Shown here in pieces: positions 1-7,385 of a DNA stretch of 11,902 nt. Both the position numbers and the translations under genes were made by a program. The DNA is from Pseudomonadota bacterium (GTDB lineage: Bacteria; Pseudomonadota; Alphaproteobacteria; Rhizobiales; Rhizobiaceae). The notes beneath the pieces were generated by a model. It made no database searches, had not been told where the DNA came from, and saw only the letters and a program-made list of their open reading frames with translations. Position 1 is the stretch's first letter, and each line of letters begins with the position of its first letter. The stretch covers positions 1 to 11,902 of the forward strand of contig JAEXMK010000194.1 of NCBI GenBank assembly GCA_023444445.1, in the 5' to 3' direction.

Positions 1-40
1 CAGGCAGCCCGCCCTTTCTCATGTCAGACATCACAACGGT

Positions 41-865
41 TCAGACCGCTTGCGGCAGGAAACGGAAATGATCGCCCTGCCGCTCGATGTGGAAAAACCC
101 GCCGAGATGACCGCCGGACACCAGCCAGCGATGATCGGCTGCTGCCGACAGCGCTTGGAGACGGGTGGAATGGGCGAGTTCTGAATCGATATCGTAAACA
201 AAAGCAATTTCTGGATCGGCGGCCTGCAACCCCGTCACATGCAGCACATCACCCCACAATAACAACCGGTCATCGCCATTGCCGATGAGATAACCGGCAT
301 GCCCCGGCGTATGGCCGGGCATGGCGATTGCCTCGATATCCTCGGCAACCCTTCCCATGGGAATCGGCCGTACCTTGGCCCCGCAGATGTCGAGCAGCCG
401 CGCGGCGAGATCGAAACCGCCCTGGCGGGCAGGCGGCAATGCTTGTCGCGCCTCCGCATTGGTGAAAAAGGCAAGATCGGCCTCCGGCACCCATATCTCC
501 GCATTGGGAAAATAAGGCCGGTCGCCATTGATGAGGCCGAGTGCGTGGTCGCCGTGAATATGGGTGAGGATGACACGGCTGACATCATCAGGCTGAATAC
601 CGGCGTCAATCATCGCCGCGCGGGCATGGCCGTAGGCCTCGCCCCAGGCCGTGCCGCAGCCGGCATCAATCAGCCAGACGCCATCGGGCCCGGAAAGCGC
701 AAAACAGTTGACGTCCATATCCACCGTGTCACCCTGAATCCCGGCAAGAACCGCCGTCAGCGCATCCGCGCCCTGTCGGTGGATGAGATGTCCGACCGGC
801 GCCTTGTAGATACCATCGATGAACCGGGACACGGCATAAGGGCCAAAACGTAACGGGGCATTCAT
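41..865 (-). CDS. Metallo-beta-lactamase-fold hydrolase
   Basis: A 274-residue cytoplasmic protein with no signal peptide. It carries the full MBL metal-ligand set: an HxHxDH motif at residues 102-107 (THIHGDH), a His in PGHTPGH (H185/H189), an Asp in WGD (D206) and a distal His in SGGHLG (H253). This pattern is that of dinuclear-zinc hydrolases of the COG0491 group, which includes lactonases, glyoxalase II-like thioesterases and other esterases. The substrate cannot be told from sequence. It starts at ATG 865, only 3 nt after the ureG stop, so it is very likely the last or near-last gene of the ureEFG transcript. The Shine-Dalgarno is weak, which fits translational coupling to ureG. It is not a known urease maturation factor. 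An acyl-homoserine lactonase role is possible because the metal motif is shared, but nothing specific supports it. Confidence 0.9.
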   Translation of the reverse strand: MNAPLRFGPYAVSRFIDGIYKAPVGHLIHRQGADALTAVLAGIQGDTVDMDVNCFALSGPDGVWLIDAGCGTAWGEAYGHARAAMIDAGIQPDDVSRVILTHIHGDHALGLINGDRPYFPNAEIWVPEADLAFFTNAEARQALPPARQGGFDLAARLLDICGAKVRPIPMGRVAEDIEAIAMPGHTPGHAGYLIGNGDDRLLLWGDVLHVTGLQAADPEIAFVYDIDSELAHSTRLQALSAAADHRWLVSGGHLGGFFHIERQGDHFRFLPQAV

Positions 866-868
866 GGC

Positions 869-1480
<612 letters not shown>

Positions 1481-1567
1481 CACTCTGTTCCCTTCACTAT
1501 GCTGTGGTCCAATCTTACGACAACCACTCAAATTACACCTCAAATATAGGCAAGGATCGTGCCACTT

Positions 1568-1693
1568 GTTTCTTCTCCCCGCCGGGGAGAAGGTGGCCCG
1601 AAGGGTCGGATGAGTGGGCTGGCTCTCGGTATATCGCTACCCTTGCCCCCTCATCCCGCTGCCGCGGACTTCTCCCCGGCGGGAAGAAGAAAC
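1568..1693. repeat. RIME-like palindromic intergenic element between ureF and ureG
   Basis: Two 25-nt arms at 1568-1592 and 1669-1693 are reverse complements with one mismatch. Each arm is itself a hairpin: CTTCTCCCC at 1572-1580 pairs with GGGGAGAAG at 1584-1592 around a 3-nt loop. A second inverted pair lies inside, GGATGAGTGGG at 1608-1618 against CCCCTCATCCC near 1647-1657. This nested-palindrome design and the 'ggggagaag...ggatgag' wording resemble the RIME family of rhizobial intergenic mosaic elements; the family name is from memory. In RNA it would fold into a large hairpin within the ureF-ureG spacer and could affect mRNA stability or stoichiometry. It encodes nothing credible. Confidence 0.85.
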
Positions 1694-1713
1694 TCGTGGC
1701 GGCCGCTCGCTCT

Positions 1714-2385
1714 TCAGGAACGGAAAAGCCGCGTGCCCTGGGTTTCATGACGCATCGCAGCCGTATCGGCGATGATCGTCGCACTACCGAGATCCTCGAG
1801 CGTCGATTGCATGGCCTGCGCCACCATCTCCGCGATGACCACCTCGCTCGCAGCCAGAATTGCGACGCCATCCTTTTGGCCTGCAACGCCAAGGCGGATA
1901 CCAGCGGAAACGATCTGCGAAATACCGGCATGCAGAAAGGCGGCGAGCGTCTCGCGCAACGGCACCCCATGTCCGGCGGCCACGGCGCCTATGGCAACGG
2001 GATAGGGAGCCTCCTGCGGCAACAGCTCCAGAACCGCATGCGGCCATGCGCCGGCGGCGGAAACGAAGGCATCGCCCAGGAGCACGGTCTCCCGATAACG
2101 CTCCGCCGAACCGGCGAGCGCGCGGCCAAGATCAACGGTTTCGCTGAGTGCCGCGGCATCCTGCGAGCTTCGCCAGGCATGCGCCAGAAACACCGCGTCG
2201 TTCCATAGGCTGCCGTGGCGCAGCAGCGTTTCCACCCAGCCGCTCAACCCGGCGGCATCACGCACACGCCCGTCTTCCACCGCCTTTTCCAGCCCGCCCG
2301 AATAGGAAAAGCCGCCGACAGGAAAAGCCGGTGACATCCAGGCCATCAGGCGCAGCAGCGCGGCGACGCCGCTTTCCCCGCTCAC
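1714..2385 (-). CDS. ureF: Urease accessory protein UreF
   Basis: A 223-residue all-helical accessory protein that joins UreD and UreG on apo-urease and helps gate GTP-dependent nickel insertion. Family features seen are the N-terminal LMAWMSPAFPVGGFSYSGGL segment (about 14-33), the central helical region, and the conserved C-terminus with MRHETQ followed by TRLFRS. The start is GTG at 2385, 3 nt after the ureE stop; the next in-frame ATG would cut into the conserved first helix. The GAGG just upstream lies too close to serve as an ideal ribosome binding site, so translation is probably coupled to ureE. Length is typical. The gene is followed by the 233-nt spacer holding the palindromic element. 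Confidence 0.96.
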   Translation of the reverse strand: MSGESGVAALLRLMAWMSPAFPVGGFSYSGGLEKAVEDGRVRDAAGLSGWVETLLRHGSLWNDAVFLAHAWRSSQDAAALSETVDLGRALAGSAERYRETVLLGDAFVSAAGAWPHAVLELLPQEAPYPVAIGAVAAGHGVPLRETLAAFLHAGISQIVSAGIRLGVAGQKDGVAILAASEVVIAEMVAQAMQSTLEDLGSATIIADTAAMRHETQGTRLFRS

Positions 2386-2388
2386 GCC

Positions 2389-2880
2389 TCAGCCGTGATC
2401 ATGATGGTGGTGGCCATGCCCATGATCGTGACCATGGGAATGACCGCCATGGGCGTGATAAGCGCCGCGCGCCGGCTGAAACGGCTCTTCCACCTCGCGC
2501 ACTGTCGCGCCCAGACCTTCCAGCATGGCTCGAATGACGTGGTCACGCAGGATGAGAATGCGCTCCTCCTCGATCTGCGCCGACAGATGCCGGTTGCCCA
2601 GATGCCAGGCGAGCTCGATAAGATGCAGCCGGTCTTTCGCCTTGATTTCGAACAGCTTTTCATCCGCCGCGCGAACCTCGATCAGATCGCCGTTTTCAAC
2701 CACGAGAAGATCGCCATGGGCAAACAGCACGGCTTCCTTCAGGTCCAGCATCACCATCTCATCATTCTGCAGATGCAGCAGCTTGCGGCGCAGATGCCGC
2801 TGGTCATGCGCCAGGGTTACATAGCCGGAAGCTTCGTCGGCGGGAGTTCCGGCCGGATGATAGGAGGTGACGCGCAGCAT
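2389..2880 (-). CDS. ureE: Urease nickel metallochaperone UreE, His-rich tail
   Basis: A 163-residue cytoplasmic homodimeric chaperone that supplies Ni2+ to the UreG/UreF/UreD complex. The N-terminal domain (about 1-70) has the UreE beta-sheet pattern with [11 protein letters not shown]. The C-terminal metal-binding domain contains LAWHLGNRH (90-98), the conserved dimer-interface nickel-site region, then [13 protein letters not shown]. The last 22 residues (142-163) include 12 histidines, a Ni/Zn-storing tail like that of Klebsiella UreE. ATG 2880 was chosen because MLRVTSY is the family start. The frame runs open to 3054, but that extension has no UreE character and enters the palindromic repeat. 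The Shine-Dalgarno is weak. ureF starts 3 nt downstream. Confidence 0.96.
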   Translation of the reverse strand: MLRVTSYHPAGTPADEASGYVTLAHDQRHLRRKLLHLQNDEMVMLDLKEAVLFAHGDLLVVENGDLIEVRAADEKLFEIKAKDRLHLIELAWHLGNRHLSAQIEEERILILRDHVIRAMLEGLGATVREVEEPFQPARGAYHAHGGHSHGHDHGHGHHHHDHG

Positions 2881-2924
2881 GGGATGATCCGTTTCAGAAA
2901 CAGTCTCGGGGAGAGGATTTTTGA

Positions 2925-2952
2925 CGGATAGGCGGGAGGATTTCAAGGTCAA
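2925..2952 (-). promoter_or_regulatory. Possible sigma-70-type promoter for ureEFG
   Basis: On the minus strand TTGACC (2947-2952) is followed after 16 nt by TATCCG (2925-2930), about 45 nt before the ureE ATG. The -35 box is good and the -10 box is poor (TAT matches only). The position, downstream of the peroxiredoxin terminator and repeat, is where a separate ureEFG promoter would be expected. Tentative. Confidence 0.3.
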
Positions 2953-3024
2953 TGAACGCCAGGCAAGAAAAAGGTCGACACCGCTGACATAAAGACTTGG
3001 GGCGTCCGGCAGCTTCTCCTCCTT

Positions 3025-3130
3025 CATGCCGGGCTTGACCCGGCATCCAGCCACGGCGCGTCTGCGCCGTGAGAGGGTCTATCACGATCAAAGACTTGAT
3101 CGCGCTGGACCCCGGATCTGGTCCGGGGTG
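3025..3130. repeat. MITE-like palindromic element between prx and ureE
   Basis: Two 27-nt ends (3025-3051 and 3104-3130) form an imperfect inverted repeat ending in TCCAGC/GCTGGA. Each end is also a hairpin: ATGCCGGG/CCCGGCAT (3026-3046) and ACCCCGGA/TCCGGGGT (3109-3129). Between them are two more perfect hairpins, ACGGCGC/GCGCCGT (3053-3070) and CGATCAA/TTGATCG (3085-3102). The 'CCGGGCTTGACCCGGC' and 'CCCCGGATCTGGTCCGGGG' style is a very common dispersed intergenic repeat in alphaproteobacteria, recalled from general knowledge. It has no coding content and sits in the 352-nt gap between the peroxiredoxin stop and ureE. Confidence 0.85.
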
Positions 3131-3182
3131 ACGGCGTGCGGATGAGACGGCATCGCGAAAGACAATCACGTGCCAGGAAACG

Positions 3183-3214
3183 AAAAAAGCCCGGCATTGC
3201 TACCGGGCCTTTCT
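3183..3214 (-). terminator. Rho-independent terminator after the peroxiredoxin gene
   Basis: Read on the minus strand: GAAAGGCCCGG, loop, CCGGGCTTTTTT. A 6-bp GC stem (GCCCGG/CCGGGC) is extended outward by G-T and A-T pairs and ends in six Ts, about 20 nt after the peroxiredoxin stop codon. It matches the canonical intrinsic terminator form for the minus-strand gene. Confidence 0.88.
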
Positions 3215-3232
3215 CAAATAACAAAACCAAAA

Positions 3233-3769
3233 TCAGGCCGCAGCGCGGCTTTTCAGGTTTTCCAGAATGTTCTGCGGTGCGGAAACGCCATAGGGGTCAG
3301 ATTCGCAATTGTCCGAATAGCCTTCTTCCTCGAACCACTGCTCGACGACACCATCGTTGACGATGGCGGCGTAACGCCAGGAGCGCATGCCGAAGCCGAG
3401 ATTGTCCTTGGCGACCAGCATGCCCATCTTACGGGTGAACTCACCCGAACCATCCGGAATGACCTTGACGTTTTCGAGATTCTGGCCCTTGGCCCAAGCA
3501 TTCATGACGAAAGCGTCATTGACCGACAGGCAATAGATTTCATCGACGCCGAGCGCACGGAATTCGGGTGCCAGCTTTTCGAAATCGGGAAGCTGGTAGG
3601 TCGAGCATGTCGGCGTGAAAGCGCCGGGCAGCGAGAAGAGGACAACCTTCTTGCCCTTGAAATAGTCGTCGGAGGTCATGTCCTGCCAACGGAAAGGATT
3701 CGGGCCGCCGACGGCCTCATCGCGAACGCGCGTGCGGAAGGTTACGGCAGGCACTTTTTTGCCGAGCAT
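3233..3769 (-). CDS. Prx5-type peroxiredoxin (thiol peroxidase)
   Basis: A 178-residue cytoplasmic thioredoxin-fold peroxidase that reduces H2O2 and organic or alkyl hydroperoxides with a thiol donor such as glutathione/glutaredoxin or thioredoxin. The active-site motif PGAFTPTCS (48-56) places the peroxidatic cysteine at C55 with T52, and the supporting arginine is in the GMRSWRYA segment (127-134). C80 and C155 are further cysteines; C155 lies where Prx5 enzymes can carry a resolving cysteine. The ATG at 3769 has an AGGAG ribosome binding site 7 nt upstream; the open frame reaches 4030 but enters the upstream gene. It sits between DUF2459 and ureE, has a 155-nt upstream gap and its own terminator, and so may be independently expressed. 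No urease role is established. Confidence 0.95.
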   Translation of the reverse strand: MLGKKVPAVTFRTRVRDEAVGGPNPFRWQDMTSDDYFKGKKVVLFSLPGAFTPTCSTYQLPDFEKLAPEFRALGVDEIYCLSVNDAFVMNAWAKGQNLENVKVIPDGSGEFTRKMGMLVAKDNLGFGMRSWRYAAIVNDGVVEQWFEEEGYSDNCESDPYGVSAPQNILENLKSRAAA

Positions 3770-3776
3770 GTCTTGT

Positions 3777-3781
3777 CTCCT
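3777..3781 (-). promoter_or_regulatory. Ribosome binding site that fixes the peroxiredoxin start
   Basis: AGGAG on the minus strand, 7 nt before ATG 3769. It is one of the strongest Shine-Dalgarno sites in the window and rules out the longer upstream frame. Confidence 0.85.
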
Positions 3782-3924
3782 GTTCTGGCGTTTTACGAGG
3801 GATCGCTTGGGATCGATCCCCGTGGAATTCTTTTGCCGTTTCCATAGCGCAAGATGCATTGCGGTGCAGCATAAAAATAGGATTCCAGCCGCCAAATGCG
3901 CGAATTGCCGCACAGCCTTGGGGA

Positions 3925-4590
3925 TCAATTGTGCAGGTCTATCGACCAGCGCAACAGTGGCGGCAAAGGCGTCCACCAGCCCGTTCGAATGCCCGCCGCC
4001 CGCAACATGTCGGCTGACCAGGTGTTGCAACCCGCGACCGCGTTGAACCAGCCATTCGCCTCAAAAAATGCGTCTGTCAGACCATAGGCAGCACCGGAGA
4101 CCACCTCAATCCTGTCGTCGTTTCTGGCAAAACTTGCCCTGATGCTCGCGACCAGACGCTGATACCCCGCTTCAGAAATGCGAAGCCGTTTCACGCCGGC
4201 GAGATCGGTGGGAAAATCCCCGGTCACATCCACATGCATGACGGAGCTATCCAGCGTGAATGAGCGCAGCACCGGCATCGGTTTCAGATCGGCCCAAGTG
4301 GGCGTCTGGATATAAAACGACCGGCCGCCCCAACCGAACACCAGAGTGGCCGCTACGGGATGATTGACCGCAATGCCACCCTCCTGCAATTCGGCGAATG
4401 CTAGCCGCAGATCGTCATCGACCCGCAGGGCGATGTCGGTATGGATCGGATTGGACAACAGCAAAATTTCGCGATCTTTCGCACCGTTTGCATCATCGGC
4501 GAAAAAGGGGCGCGGCACCACGGTGCCGAGCACCAGAAGCAGGACGATCAGCAGCACGCCGCCGCTGATCCATCTGAGGACACGTCTCAA
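3925..4590 (-). CDS. DUF2459 / TIGR02117 urease-associated membrane-anchored protein
   Basis: A 221-residue protein of the family known as the conserved hypothetical protein of urease gene regions (TIGR02117, Pfam DUF2459); its function is unknown. Residues about 5-24 form a strong hydrophobic segment after MRRVLRW, so it is probably anchored in the inner membrane with the rest in the periplasm. The soluble part has the motifs SNPIHTDIAL (H50), FGWGGRSFY (85-93), VMHVDVTGDFP (H119) and AGCNTWSADML (C188). The His plus Cys pattern is suggestive of a thiol hydrolase, but that is inference. The start appears to be TTG at 4590, 12 nt after the ureC stop, with only a weak GGGAC site upstream; no ATG fits. 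It is probably cotranscribed with ureC. Confidence 0.9.
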   Translation of the reverse strand: MRRVLRWISGGVLLIVLLLVLGTVVPRPFFADDANGAKDREILLLSNPIHTDIALRVDDDLRLAFAELQEGGIAVNHPVAATLVFGWGGRSFYIQTPTWADLKPMPVLRSFTLDSSVMHVDVTGDFPTDLAGVKRLRISEAGYQRLVASIRASFARNDDRIEVVSGAAYGLTDAFFEANGWFNAVAGCNTWSADMLRAAGIRTGWWTPLPPLLRWSIDLHN

Positions 4591-4602
4591 TATAACGTCC
4601 CG

Positions 4603-6312
4603 TTAAAACAGGAAATAACGCTGCGCCATCGGAAGCACGGTCGCCGGTTCGCAGGTCAGAAGCTCGCCATCCGCACGTACTTCATAGGTCTCGGGGTCGA
4701 CCTCGATATGCGGGGTGAGCGAATTGTGAATCATCGACGCCTTGGAAATGCCGCCGCGCACATTCTTCACCGGCAGCAGCTTCTTGGCGACGCCGAGACG
4801 CTGGGCAAGACCACCATCGAGCGAGGCCTGCGAGACAAAGGTCACCGAGGAATTGGTGCGCTGCTTGCCGTAAGCGGCAAACATCGGCCGATAATGCATC
4901 GGCTGCGGCGTGGGAATGGAGGCATTCGGATCGCCCATCGGCGCGGCAGCGATCGAGCCACCAAGCAGCACCATTTCCGGCTTCACGCCGAAGAAGGCCG
5001 GGTTCCACAGCACCAGATCGGCACGCTTGCCGACTTCGACAGAACCGATCTCGTGGCTGACGCCCTGCGCAATGGCCGGGTTGATGGTATATTTGGCGAT
5101 GTAGCGGCGCACACGGAAATTGTCGTTTTCGCCGGTCTCTTCCTTCAGGCGGCCGCGCTGGCGCTTCATCTTGTCGGCGGTCTGCCAGGTGCGGATAGCC
5201 ACTTCGCCGACACGGCCCATCGCCTGACTGTCGGAAGAGATGATCGAAAACGCGCCGATATCGTGGAGAATATCCTCCGCCGCGATGGTTTCCTTGCGGA
5301 TGCGGCTTTCGGCAAAGGCGATATCCTCAGGGATGGACGGCGACAGGTGGTGGCACACCATCAGCATGTCGAGATGTTCCGCCAGCGTATTGACGGTGTA
5401 AGGCCGCGTCGGGTTGGTGGAGGACGGAATGACATTCGGGTTACCGCAGACCTTGATGATGTCAGGCGCGTGCCCGCCGCCCGCCCCTTCGGTGTGGAAG
5501 GCATGGATGGTGCGACCCCGGATGGCCGCGACCGTGTCCTCCACAAAACCGCTCTCGTTCAGCGTGTCGGTATGGATCATCACCTGCACGTCATATTCGT
5601 CGGCCACCGTCAGGCAATTGTCGATGGCGGCAGGCGTTGTGCCCCAGTCCTCATGCAGCTTCAGCGAAGACGCGCCGGCAAGGATCATTTCCTCCAGCGG
5701 TGCGGGTAGCGAGGCATTGCCCTTGCCCGCGAGCGCCAGGTTCATCGGGAAGGCGTCAAAACTCTCGATCATCCGTTCGATATGCCATGCGCCGGTGCAG
5801 GTCGTGGCAAGCGTGCCGTGCGCCGGTCCGGAACCGCCACCGAGCATGCAGGTGATGCCGCTCATCAGCGCTTCTTCGATCTGCTGCGGGCAGATGTAAT
5901 GGATATGCGCATCCATGCCACCCGCCGTCAGGATCTTGCCTTCGCCGGCAATCGCCTCCGTCGAGGGGCCGACGATGATCGTGACACCTGGCTGCGTATC
6001 GGGGTTGCCCGCCTTGCCGATGGCGTGAATGCGGCCGTTCTTCAGGCCCACATCCGCCTTGTAGATACCGCTATGGTCAACGATGACGGCATTGGTGATG
6101 ACGGTATCAACAGCGCCTTCGGCCCGCGTCGCCTGGCTCTGGCCCATGCCGTCACGAATGACCTTGCCGCCGCCGAATTTCACTTCCTCGCCATAGGTCG
6201 TGTGATCCTTCTCGATCTCGATAAAGAGTTCGGTATCGGCAAGACGCACCTTGTCGCCCACGGTCGGGCCGAACATGCCGGCATAGGCGGCGCGGGAAAT
6301 CTTGTAGGGCAT
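4603..6312 (-). CDS. ureC: Urease subunit alpha UreC (catalytic)
   Basis: A 569-residue catalytic subunit hydrolysing urea to ammonia and carbamate. All active-site residues are visible: H136 and H138 (MDAHIH), the carbamylated lysine K218 ([10 protein letters not shown]) with H220, H247 (VMIHTDT), H273 ([15 protein letters not shown]), the mobile-flap C320 and H321 (VCHHLSPS), and D361 (SSDSQAMGR). These match Klebsiella H134, H136, K217, H219, H246, H272, C319, H320 and D360, with a one-residue deletion near 174 explaining the change in offset. The C-terminus MAQRYFLF is canonical. ATG 6312 has an AAGGAG site 9 nt upstream and lies 4 nt after the GT29-like gene. The gene appears intact and functional. 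DUF2459 follows after 12 nt. Confidence 0.99.
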   Translation of the reverse strand: MPYKISRAAYAGMFGPTVGDKVRLADTELFIEIEKDHTTYGEEVKFGGGKVIRDGMGQSQATRAEGAVDTVITNAVIVDHSGIYKADVGLKNGRIHAIGKAGNPDTQPGVTIIVGPSTEAIAGEGKILTAGGMDAHIHYICPQQIEEALMSGITCMLGGGSGPAHGTLATTCTGAWHIERMIESFDAFPMNLALAGKGNASLPAPLEEMILAGASSLKLHEDWGTTPAAIDNCLTVADEYDVQVMIHTDTLNESGFVEDTVAAIRGRTIHAFHTEGAGGGHAPDIIKVCGNPNVIPSSTNPTRPYTVNTLAEHLDMLMVCHHLSPSIPEDIAFAESRIRKETIAAEDILHDIGAFSIISSDSQAMGRVGEVAIRTWQTADKMKRQRGRLKEETGENDNFRVRRYIAKYTINPAIAQGVSHEIGSVEVGKRADLVLWNPAFFGVKPEMVLLGGSIAAAPMGDPNASIPTPQPMHYRPMFAAYGKQRTNSSVTFVSQASLDGGLAQRLGVAKKLLPVKNVRGGISKASMIHNSLTPHIEVDPETYEVRADGELLTCEPATVLPMAQRYFLF

Positions 6313-6316
6313 AGGC

Positions 6317-6961
6317 TCAGGCTCCTTCGGACGCGGAGAAAATCGATGTGGGAAAGATGCGTGTCAGCTGGCCCTCACCCGCAAGGGCTTCGACCAGCTG
6401 TTTTTCGGCGGCAAATGGATGGCCGCTCCAACCCTGATGGCTGAAACCGGCAATCGCCACTTCGTCGCCATCGCCGCTCACGCTCTCAAGAACATGGGCG
6501 ATAGCGACAAGGCCGGTGCTGGGGCAGACATAGGGCGCAGGGGCATAGGCATCGAGCGCAGCATCGAGCCTCTCATGCACGCCGCGCGGAATGACGATGT
6601 GGCTCTTGCCGGTTTCGCGGGCGATGGCGGCGAAGCTTTCGGTGTAGTCGGCGCAGAAATCGGTGAGCTCCGGCCAGCGTGTGCGGATGCCAGGCTCCAT
6701 TTCGGCAAATTTTTCGGGATCGCGTACCGACCAGATGGCGGCAGCCTGCCGCACGCCGTCGCTTTCGCGCCACTCGGTGCCCTCGGTCATCTCGCGACCC
6801 GGCCGCCCGGTGTTGCAGACGGCCACCACATCGGTTCGCATGCCGCCCAGACCAAGCGAGCGGCAATCATTAAAACGGACGACGATATCCGAACGGTCGA
6901 TGAGACGAGCTGCGCCGGGCGGCAACTCCCCATTTCCAACGATCGTAATTCGCCGCCCCAT
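6317..6961 (-). CDS. GT29 sialyltransferase-motif protein ('urease operon accessory')
   Basis: A 214-residue protein with no signal peptide or membrane segment. In rhizobial genomes such genes are often labelled only as urease operon accessory proteins. By eye it carries the whole GT29 signature. A sialylmotif L-like region has IVGNGE (7-12), [11 protein letters not shown] (21-31) and [10 protein letters not shown] sialylmotif S-like region is [12 protein letters not shown] (147-158) to DEVAIAGF (166-173). Then come a His (H175) and a motif VS-type HxxxxE (H181-E186) in [13 protein letters not shown], close to HPLLYEKNLVKHL of mammalian ST6Gal. The fold is therefore probably a GT-A-like glycosyltransferase using a CMP-ulosonic acid donor, but the substrate is unknown. 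It sits 4 nt after the LprI-like gene and 4 nt before ureC, so it is certainly in the operon. Confidence 0.85.
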   Translation of the reverse strand: MGRRITIVGNGELPPGAARLIDRSDIVVRFNDCRSLGLGGMRTDVVAVCNTGRPGREMTEGTEWRESDGVRQAAAIWSVRDPEKFAEMEPGIRTRWPELTDFCADYTESFAAIARETGKSHIVIPRGVHERLDAALDAYAPAPYVCPSTGLVAIAHVLESVSGDGDEVAIAGFSHQGWSGHPFAAEKQLVEALAGEGQLTRIFPTSIFSASEGA

Positions 6962-6965
6962 GCGT

Positions 6966-7382
6966 TCAGAAACCTTCCGCCAGCTGACGCAGTTCTTCCG
7001 CCCGTTTCGTGCTCATCTCGGCCAGGCAGGACGAAATCAGCATCGGCTCCATCGAACCGCCGCGCGCCTGAAAACCTGAAAGCGCGCAATTGGCGTCCCG
7101 ATAAGCCACCCAGGCGCGCTGTGCCGTCACCAGAGCGTCGGTTGCGCCCTTGCCGTCCGCATCCGCCGCCTTGTCGCGCTCCACAAGCAGCTTGCGCAGC
7201 TTCTGGTATTCGACATTGAGCTGCTTGTCGGCCTTTTCGTAGTCCTTACCGGCGCAGATGGTCATGTCCGCCTGCGTCTGCGGTTCCTTGCAGTTCGGCT
7301 CCTGCGCGGCAACCGGCATGGAGATACCGGCAGTCACGCAGATGACGGTCGCCAGGAAGACGTTTTTTCTGCTCGTCTCCAT
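6966..7382 (-). CDS. LprI-like (DUF1311) periplasmic protein
   Basis: A 138-residue exported protein. The N-terminus METSRKNVFLATVICVTAGI with cleavage around AQA/QE (residue 26-27) is a typical Sec signal peptide. The mature part has the DUF1311/LprI pattern: C31 and C43 in CKEPQTQADMTIC, a long helical segment, the W91-Y94-R95-D96-x2-C99 motif, and C119 followed by a helix with R and EL. The four cysteines probably form two disulfides in the periplasm. Some family members inhibit lysozyme, but most are uncharacterised, and no link to urease is known. It starts at ATG 7382, 3 nt after the GFA-type gene, and ends 4 nt before the GT29-like gene. Its start has only a weak ribosome binding site, which suggests coupled translation. 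Confidence 0.88.
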   Translation of the reverse strand: METSRKNVFLATVICVTAGISMPVAAQEPNCKEPQTQADMTICAGKDYEKADKQLNVEYQKLRKLLVERDKAADADGKGATDALVTAQRAWVAYRDANCALSGFQARGGSMEPMLISSCLAEMSTKRAEELRQLAEGF

Positions 7383-7385
7383 CGC

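Larger units (their letters stand above)
2881..3232. other. 352-nt intergenic region, prx to ureE
   Basis: No credible gene is present. From right to left it holds the peroxiredoxin terminator (3183-3214), a short spacer, the palindromic element (3025-3130) and about 140 nt upstream of ureE with a possible promoter (2925-2952). The layout suggests that transcription from the upstream operon largely stops here and ureEFG is started again separately. Confidence 0.7.

Noticed and set aside
1..31. Possible start of a next minus-strand gene (MSDMRKGGLP...) at ATG 31 or 22
   Set aside because: Only about ten codons are visible, there is no convincing ribosome binding site, and nothing identifies a family; the window ends too soon to support it.
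2881..3054. 58-residue N-terminal extension of UreE
   Set aside because: No UreE similarity, it runs into the palindromic repeat, and ATG 2880 matches the family start.
3770..4030. 87-residue N-terminal extension of the peroxiredoxin
   Set aside because: It overlaps the end of the DUF2459 gene, whereas ATG 3769 has an AGGAG site at the right spacing and matches the family N-terminus.
4441..5709. Long plus-strand open frame of 422 codons opposite ureC
   Set aside because: It lies wholly antisense to a perfectly conserved ureC and DUF2459 start. Its Arg/His/Gly/Ala-rich composition is that of the mirror of high-GC codon bias, and it has no family signature.
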